Source: Swaminathania salitolerans (GTDB lineage: Bacteria; Pseudomonadota; Alphaproteobacteria; Acetobacterales; Acetobacteraceae). From it: a DNA stretch of 64,000 nucleotides. A program made the position numbers and the translations under genes. The notes under the pieces were generated by a model. The model was not told the DNA's origin and did no database searches. It was given only the letters and a program-made list of their open reading frames with translations. Each line of letters starts with the position of its first letter. The stretch's first letter is position 1. The stretch lies in NCBI RefSeq assembly GCF_025994315.1, contig NZ_BAQE01000032.1; one strand, written 5' to 3'. Positions 59,785 through 64,000 of the stretch are shown piece by piece.

Positions 59785-60702
59785 ATGATTCGTATTGCCA
59801 TGATCGGCATCGGCCAGATCGCCAGACAGCAGCATCTGCCGACCATAGCGGCCCACAAGGCGTTCACGCTCGTGGCCGGGGTGTCCCCGGTCCCGGTGGT
59901 GCTCGAGGTTCCGGTCTTCCCGACCGTTGCGGCCTTGCGCGAGAGCGGTATCGGGGTCGATGCCGTCGCGATCTGCACACCGCCGGACATACGTTACGCT
60001 CTCGCCTGCGAAGCGCTGGATGCGGGCTGGCATGTCCTGCTCGAAAAGCCCCCCGCCACGACGCGGAGCCAGGGGGTGGCCCTTCTCGAGCGAGCGGAGG
60101 CGCATGATATCACCCTGTTTTCGGCCTGGCATTCCGTTCATGCGCCAGCAGTCGCATGGCTGAAGGACCACCTGCCCGGATTATCGGTGCGCGATATCGC
60201 CATCGTCTGGAAGGAAAACGCGGAAAAATGGCATCCGGGCGCGGAGTGGCTCTGGGCGCCGGGTGCGCCCGGCGTGTTCGATGCCGGGATCAATGCGCTG
60301 TCGATCCTGTGCGCCCTGACCCCCGAGGGCGTCGTTTTCCGCAAGGCGGAGCTGGGTTTCTGCCCCGGACGGGGAGCCCCCGCCCGGGCGCGTCTCGCAC
60401 TCGAGACGAGCGATCGCGCGCTCGGGATCATCGGAGAGTTCGACTGGCTCCACCCTGCCGAAAGCGAAATCTGGGAGATCGTCTGGTCGCTTCACGACGG
60501 AACGACGCTGGCGCTTTCGGAGGGCGGAGGGCATCTGTTGCGCAACGGCAAACCCGTACCCATCGGGGATCGACCCGAATATGCCGGAGTGTACGATCGT
60601 TTTGCGGCGCTCGTCGCACAGCGCCTCTCCGATCTCGATCTTCGCGCGCTCGATCTCGTTACCGAGGCCCTGGCCTATGGGCGGCGCTACGCAATCGATT
60701 GA
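59785..60702 (+). CDS. Gfo/Idh/MocA oxidoreductase, probable aldose (galactose/arabinose) 1-dehydrogenase
   Basis: This is a 305-residue NAD(P)-dependent sugar dehydrogenase. It starts MIRIAMIGIGQIARQQHLPT (nucleotide-binding G-x-G-x2-A), then DAVAICTPPDIRYALACEAL and HVLLEKPPATTRSQGVALLE with the conserved Glu-Lys-Pro. The whole N-terminal layout closely resembles the Pseudomonas galactose dehydrogenase and Azospirillum arabinose 1-dehydrogenase as I remember them, so oxidation of an aldose to its lactone is likely. FDAGINALSILCAL and the GEFDWL segment fit the C-terminal domain. The substrate is inferred. The ATG at 59785 has GAGAGAG upstream. Confidence 0.82.
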   Translation: MIRIAMIGIGQIARQQHLPTIAAHKAFTLVAGVSPVPVVLEVPVFPTVAALRESGIGVDAVAICTPPDIRYALACEALDAGWHVLLEKPPATTRSQGVALLERAEAHDITLFSAWHSVHAPAVAWLKDHLPGLSVRDIAIVWKENAEKWHPGAEWLWAPGAPGVFDAGINALSILCALTPEGVVFRKAELGFCPGRGAPARARLALETSDRALGIIGEFDWLHPAESEIWEIVWSLHDGTTLALSEGGGHLLRNGKPVPIGDRPEYAGVYDRFAALVAQRLSDLDLRALDLVTEALAYGRRYAID

Positions 60703-60778
60703 AAGCCGGGCGGATATCGGCGTTGCGCCCGATCCCGTTTTCGAGATGCGTTGCCGGAAAACAAGGACAGTCGCCGGA

Positions 60779-61180
60779 TCAGGGGCCGTAACGCTGTGGC
60801 GTCGCTCCGGCCTCGATATGCGGCAAGGCGCCGTGACGTGCGATGAATGCCTGCTGCTCGAGACGCTCGCAATAATCGAGATAGCGGATCATCGCCCGCT
60901 CGGCGCGCGGCGTCGCTCCATGCACCCGCTTGTAGTGACGCCACAGGATCAGGGCGTTGACCGACCAGGCATCGTAGACATGCTCGGCGAGTCTGCGTCT
61001 GATCGATGCTGGCAGCGCGTCGAAAGCCGCCCAGGGATCGCCTGCATAGCGCCTCCAGATCGCATTGCGGCACGTTCCATCATTGACGGAACGATCGCCG
61101 GAGATGAGGGCGCGGCTTGCCCCGGCTGGGGATCGCCCCTGCGCGGTGGCTTCGGTCGGGCATGCGGAAAGCGGAGACAT
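60779..61180 (-). CDS. Hypothetical protein, DUF6525-like
   Basis: This 133-residue protein has no known function. Its middle reads GDPWAAFDALPASIRRRLAE and its end ERLEQQAFIARHGALPH, resembling small alphaproteobacterial proteins of the DUF6525 type as I recall them. The first 35 residues are low in conservation signals, so the real start may be later than the ATG at 61180. It is divergent from amn, with a 14-bp palindrome between the two, and convergent with the dehydrogenase gene. Confidence 0.55.
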   Translation of the reverse strand: MSPLSACPTEATAQGRSPAGASRALISGDRSVNDGTCRNAIWRRYAGDPWAAFDALPASIRRRLAEHVYDAWSVNALILWRHYKRVHGATPRAERAMIRYLDYCERLEQQAFIARHGALPHIEAGATPQRYGP

Positions 61181-61185
61181 TATTG

Positions 61186-61199
61186 TATGTTATAACATA
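61186..61199. promoter_or_regulatory. 14-bp AT-rich palindrome between divergent genes
   Basis: TATGTTATAACATA is a perfect 14-bp palindrome six bases from the minus-strand start at 61180 and about 85 bases before amn. It stands out against the GC-rich surroundings and could be an operator. Confidence 0.4.
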
Positions 61200-61282
61200 A
61201 CTTACGCTGCGTCCATCGCTCGTCTATCGCATGTCCGCACAAAGCGTTAACCTCGCCGAAGCGGTGAGAAGAGAGGTGCGCG

Positions 61283-62749
61283 ATGAGCGAGAGGGAACAG
61301 ACAGCGTCATTCGATCGGGTCGGGAGCGGGTTCGAACCTTTCGATACCGCGGATGCAGCGCTCGATCGTATCGAGGCCCTGTACGAGTCGGGGGCAAGAC
61401 ATCTCCGCGAGGCTTTTGCCGAACGGCGACCCGCCGAGGCTTTCTATCCCTATCTGGCGTTTTCGCTCAGGCCGGGCGATATCCCCGATGACGTCAAGCC
61501 GCGTTTCGGGGTCGTTCTCGAGCCGGGGTTCTACGGCACGACCCTGACGCGCCCGGAGCTTTTTCGCAGCTACTGGCAGGCCCAGATCGAAAACCTTCTG
61601 CAATGCTACCGTCAGCCCGTTCATGTGGGGCTGTCCCGTCGTCCCATGCCCCTGCCATACGTGATGGAGGAGGCCGTCACCGGACTGACGGAGAGCGATC
61701 TCAAGCTGCTTCGCAACAATTATGCGCTTCCGGACCTGCATGCGACCGACGACACGATCGCGAATTGCGAGATCATTCCCGATCAGGGGGCTCCACGCGC
61801 GCTTGCCCTGTTTACGGCAGAACGAACCGATTATTCGCTCGCCCGCCTGCATCATTATACCGGAACGGCGCCGCGCCATTTCCAGCGCTTCATCCTGCTG
61901 ACGAATTATCAGCGTTATGTCGACGGCTTCCGCGACTTTGCCCGAAGCTGCATCGACGGGGAGGCATCCGATCCCGAGCATCGTGCATACGATGCCTTCA
62001 TCGAGCCGGGAGACGCCGTGTACACCCGCGACGGCCAGCACGGTCAGCCGCTCGAGACCCTGCCCCAGATGCCGGCCTATCACCTGCGTCGTCCCGATGG
62101 CGATGGCATCACGCTGATCAATATCGGCGTCGGCCCGTCCAATGCGAAGACCATCACCGATCATCTGGCGGTGCTGCGTCCGCATTGCTGGCTGATGGTG
62201 GGTCACTGCGCCGGGCTGCGGCGCACGCAGCTTCTGGGCGATTACGTGCTGGCGCACGGCTATGTGCGCGACGATCACGTGCTCGATGACGATCTGCCGA
62301 CCTGGGTTCCCGTCCCGCCGATCGCCGAGGTTCAGGTCGCGCTCCAGGAAGCCATGCAGGCGGTGACCGGTCTCGAGGAGCGGGACATAAAGACCCGGTT
62401 GCGCACCGGCACCGTTCTTACGACGGATAACCGGAACTGGGAGCTGCGCCTGCGTTCCCTTTTCACCCAGATCAACATGAGCCGCTCGATCGCGGTGGAC
62501 ATGGAATCGGCCACCATCGCAGCCAATGGGTTCCGTTTCCGCGTGCCGTACGGAACCTTGCTCTGCGTATCCGACAAGCCGCTCCATGGCGAACTGAAGC
62601 TCAGAGGCATGGCAAACGCCTTCTACAGGGAGCGTGTCAGCCAGCATCTCATGGTAGGGATCGAGACGATGAGGCTGCTCAGACTGCGCGGGGTGGACAG
62701 TCTGCATTCGCGCAAGCTGCGCGGCTTCGACGAGCCGGCTTTTCGATAG
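61283..62749 (+). CDS. amn: AMP nucleosidase
   Basis: Amn hydrolyses AMP to adenine and ribose 5-phosphate, adjusting purine pools. The 488-residue protein matches the family length. The N-terminal regulatory domain contains RFGVVLEPGFYGTTLTRPEL. The C-terminal phosphorylase-like domain shows INIGVGPSNAKTITDHLAVL, WLMVGHCAGLRRTQLLGDYV, AVDMESATIAANGFRFRVPY and GTLLCVSDKPLHGELKLRGM. The ATG has AGAGAGG nine bases upstream. Confidence 0.97.
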   Translation: MSEREQTASFDRVGSGFEPFDTADAALDRIEALYESGARHLREAFAERRPAEAFYPYLAFSLRPGDIPDDVKPRFGVVLEPGFYGTTLTRPELFRSYWQAQIENLLQCYRQPVHVGLSRRPMPLPYVMEEAVTGLTESDLKLLRNNYALPDLHATDDTIANCEIIPDQGAPRALALFTAERTDYSLARLHHYTGTAPRHFQRFILLTNYQRYVDGFRDFARSCIDGEASDPEHRAYDAFIEPGDAVYTRDGQHGQPLETLPQMPAYHLRRPDGDGITLINIGVGPSNAKTITDHLAVLRPHCWLMVGHCAGLRRTQLLGDYVLAHGYVRDDHVLDDDLPTWVPVPPIAEVQVALQEAMQAVTGLEERDIKTRLRTGTVLTTDNRNWELRLRSLFTQINMSRSIAVDMESATIAANGFRFRVPYGTLLCVSDKPLHGELKLRGMANAFYRERVSQHLMVGIETMRLLRLRGVDSLHSRKLRGFDEPAFR

Positions 62750-62895
62750 GCGCATGAAAAGCCATCCCGGGGGGCGAGGAAGCCGGATGATACCCAAGAG
62801 ACCTCCGGTCGAGCCCTTTCGGGACGCAGCCGCGCTTCCAGGAACCGCTCCCCCGACCCATACCGGAAACCCATGACAGGAAGGACGCCCGCATT

Positions 62896-64000
62896 CATGG
62901 CACAGAACGATTTGGCCGCATTGCCGCGCTGGGATCTCTCCGATCTCTATGACGGGCTCGAGGATCCGGCGATCGAACGCGATCTCGCGCAATGCGAGGA
63001 AGAGGCCCGCGCCTTTTCAGGACGATGGAAGGGCCGTCTGACTGCCGCCTCCGCGCAGGATCTGGACGCTTCCATCGCCGGTTACGAGCGCATCGACCAG
63101 CGCATGGGGCGACTTGCGGCATTCGCGCAGCTCAGCTTTGCCGCCCGGACGAGCGACGCCGCAACCGGGCGCTTTTCCCAGGGTATGACCGAACGTCTGA
63201 CGGAGATCTCCTCCCATCTCCTCTTTTTCACGCTCGAGCTGAACCGTATCGGCGACGAGGATCTCGCTGCCCGCGTGCAGGATCCGGCCTTGTCCCGCTG
63301 GGCACCCTTCCTGCGCGATTTGCGGGTCTGGCGCCCCTATCAGCTCTCCGACGAGGTCGAGCAGGTTCTGGTCGAGAAATCCGTGACGGGGCGCGCCTCG
63401 TGGAATCGCCTTTTCGACGAGACGATGGCCTCCCTCACCGTGACGCTCGAAGGGGAGGAGCGCCCTCTGGGCGATGCGCTCGACCAGCTCTCCAGCCCGG
63501 ATCGGGAGAAGCGTCGTCTCGCGGCGGGTGAGGTCAGCCGTGTTCTCGGGGCCAATCAGCGCCTGCTCGTTCTGATCACCAATACCCTCGCCAAGGACAA
63601 GGCCATCGAGGACGGAATGCGGGGTTTCTCCCGCCCCTGTTCGAGCCGCAACCGGGCGAATATGGTGGAAGATGAGGTCGTCGATGCGCTGGTTGCTGCC
63701 GTCGATGCCGATTACGCGCGTCTCGCGCATCGCTATTACACGCTCAAGGCCGGATGGCTCGGGCTGGAGACGCTCGAGCACTGGGATCGCAATGCCCCCC
63801 TGCCGGGAGACGATGACAGATCGATCCCGTGGGACGAGGCGAAATCCGTGGTTCGCGATGCCTATACGCGCTTCGACCCGCGTCTCGGCGCTCTGGTCGG
63901 TGCGTTCATGGATCGCGACTGGATCGATGTCCCTCCCGTGCCGGGCAAGTCTTCCGGGGCCTTCGCCCATCCTGTGACGCCCGACGTTCATCCCTATATT
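62896..64000 (+). CDS. pepF: Oligoendopeptidase F, partial (runs off right edge)
   Basis: PepF is a zinc M3-family metallopeptidase that degrades short peptides. I read 368 codons from the ATG without a stop. The N terminus PRWDLSDLYDGLEDPAIERD and later LRDLRVWRPYQLSDEVEQVL, NRLFDETMASLTVTLEGEE and LGLETLEHWDRNAPLP match the PepF/M3B family. The zinc-binding HExxH lies further downstream, outside the window, so activity cannot be judged. Family length is about 600 residues. Confidence 0.92.

Overview
The window is GC-rich bacterial chromosome, densely coding, with no phage, plasmid, IS element or CRISPR array that I can see. Gene content and order (hsp20-DUF1150, rpmH-rnpA-yidD-yidC-engB-argB, rnd-kdsD-lptC-lptA-lptB-rpoN, pyrH-frr-uppS-cdsA-dxr-rseP-bamA-skp-lpxD-fabZ-lpxA-lpxI) indicate an alphaproteobacterium. 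An apparent AroK-AroB fusion, an aldose-dehydrogenase-like oxidoreductase and a TonB receptor beside a Rieske oxygenase fit an acetic acid bacterium (Acetobacteraceae). The family assignment is inference from protein resemblance; no 16S rRNA gene is present.

Layout. 1-3.0 kb: shikimate kinase running off the left edge (minus), then a small membrane protein, xerD and accA. 3.2-11.2 kb: the least conserved stretch, with a CinA/MoaB-domain protein, an SMP-30 lactonase, a Rieske oxygenase translationally coupled to a GNAT-Nudix fusion, a large TonB receptor and a DUF815 ATPase. 11.3-14.6 kb: yajC, sodB, a hydroxyacid dehydrogenase, an unassigned protein and a LabA-like NYN protein in an AT-rich patch. 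14.9-20.6 kb: rpoZ, relA/spoT, acpS, lepB, rnc, era. 20.7-33.5 kb: pyrH through lpxI, combining ribosome recycling, undecaprenyl and CDP-lipid synthesis, the MEP pathway, outer-membrane protein assembly and lipid A synthesis, then gloA. 33.6-38.3 kb: a lone histidine-kinase-type phosphoacceptor domain, then rpmH-rnpA-yidD-yidC-engB-argB. 38.4-46.3 kb: a GAF/degenerate GGDEF protein, dapD-dapE, a membrane protein, truA-fmt-def on the opposite strand, hsp20, DUF1150 and ridA. 46.4-52.4 kb (minus): tRNA-Leu, rnd, kdsD, lptC-lptA-lptB, rpoN. 52.5-64 kb: an NDUFA9-like protein, gltD-gltB, a Gfo/Idh/MocA dehydrogenase, a DUF6525-like protein, AMP nucleosidase and a right-truncated oligoendopeptidase F.

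How the genes fit together. Most of the window builds the cell envelope: fatty-acid precursors (accA, fabZ), lipid A (lpxD, lpxA, lpxI), Kdo supply (kdsD), LPS export (lptABC), outer-membrane assembly (bamA, skp), inner-membrane insertion and processing (yidC, yajC, lepB, rseP), and isoprenoid carrier lipid (dxr, uppS). Stringent response (relA/spoT, rpoZ), sigma-54 and nitrogen assimilation (gltBD) add the regulatory and metabolic frame.

I found no clear undescribed multi-gene system. The most unusual items are a 78-residue stand-alone DHp-like protein with a strong ribosome binding site, a GGDEF protein whose signature is destroyed and whose end lies in a 15-bp minisatellite, repeated short tandem duplications at gene 3' ends, a nested inverted repeat at the end of relA/spoT, a 27-bp in-frame duplication in lpxD, and the Rieske/GNAT-Nudix pair facing a TonB receptor.
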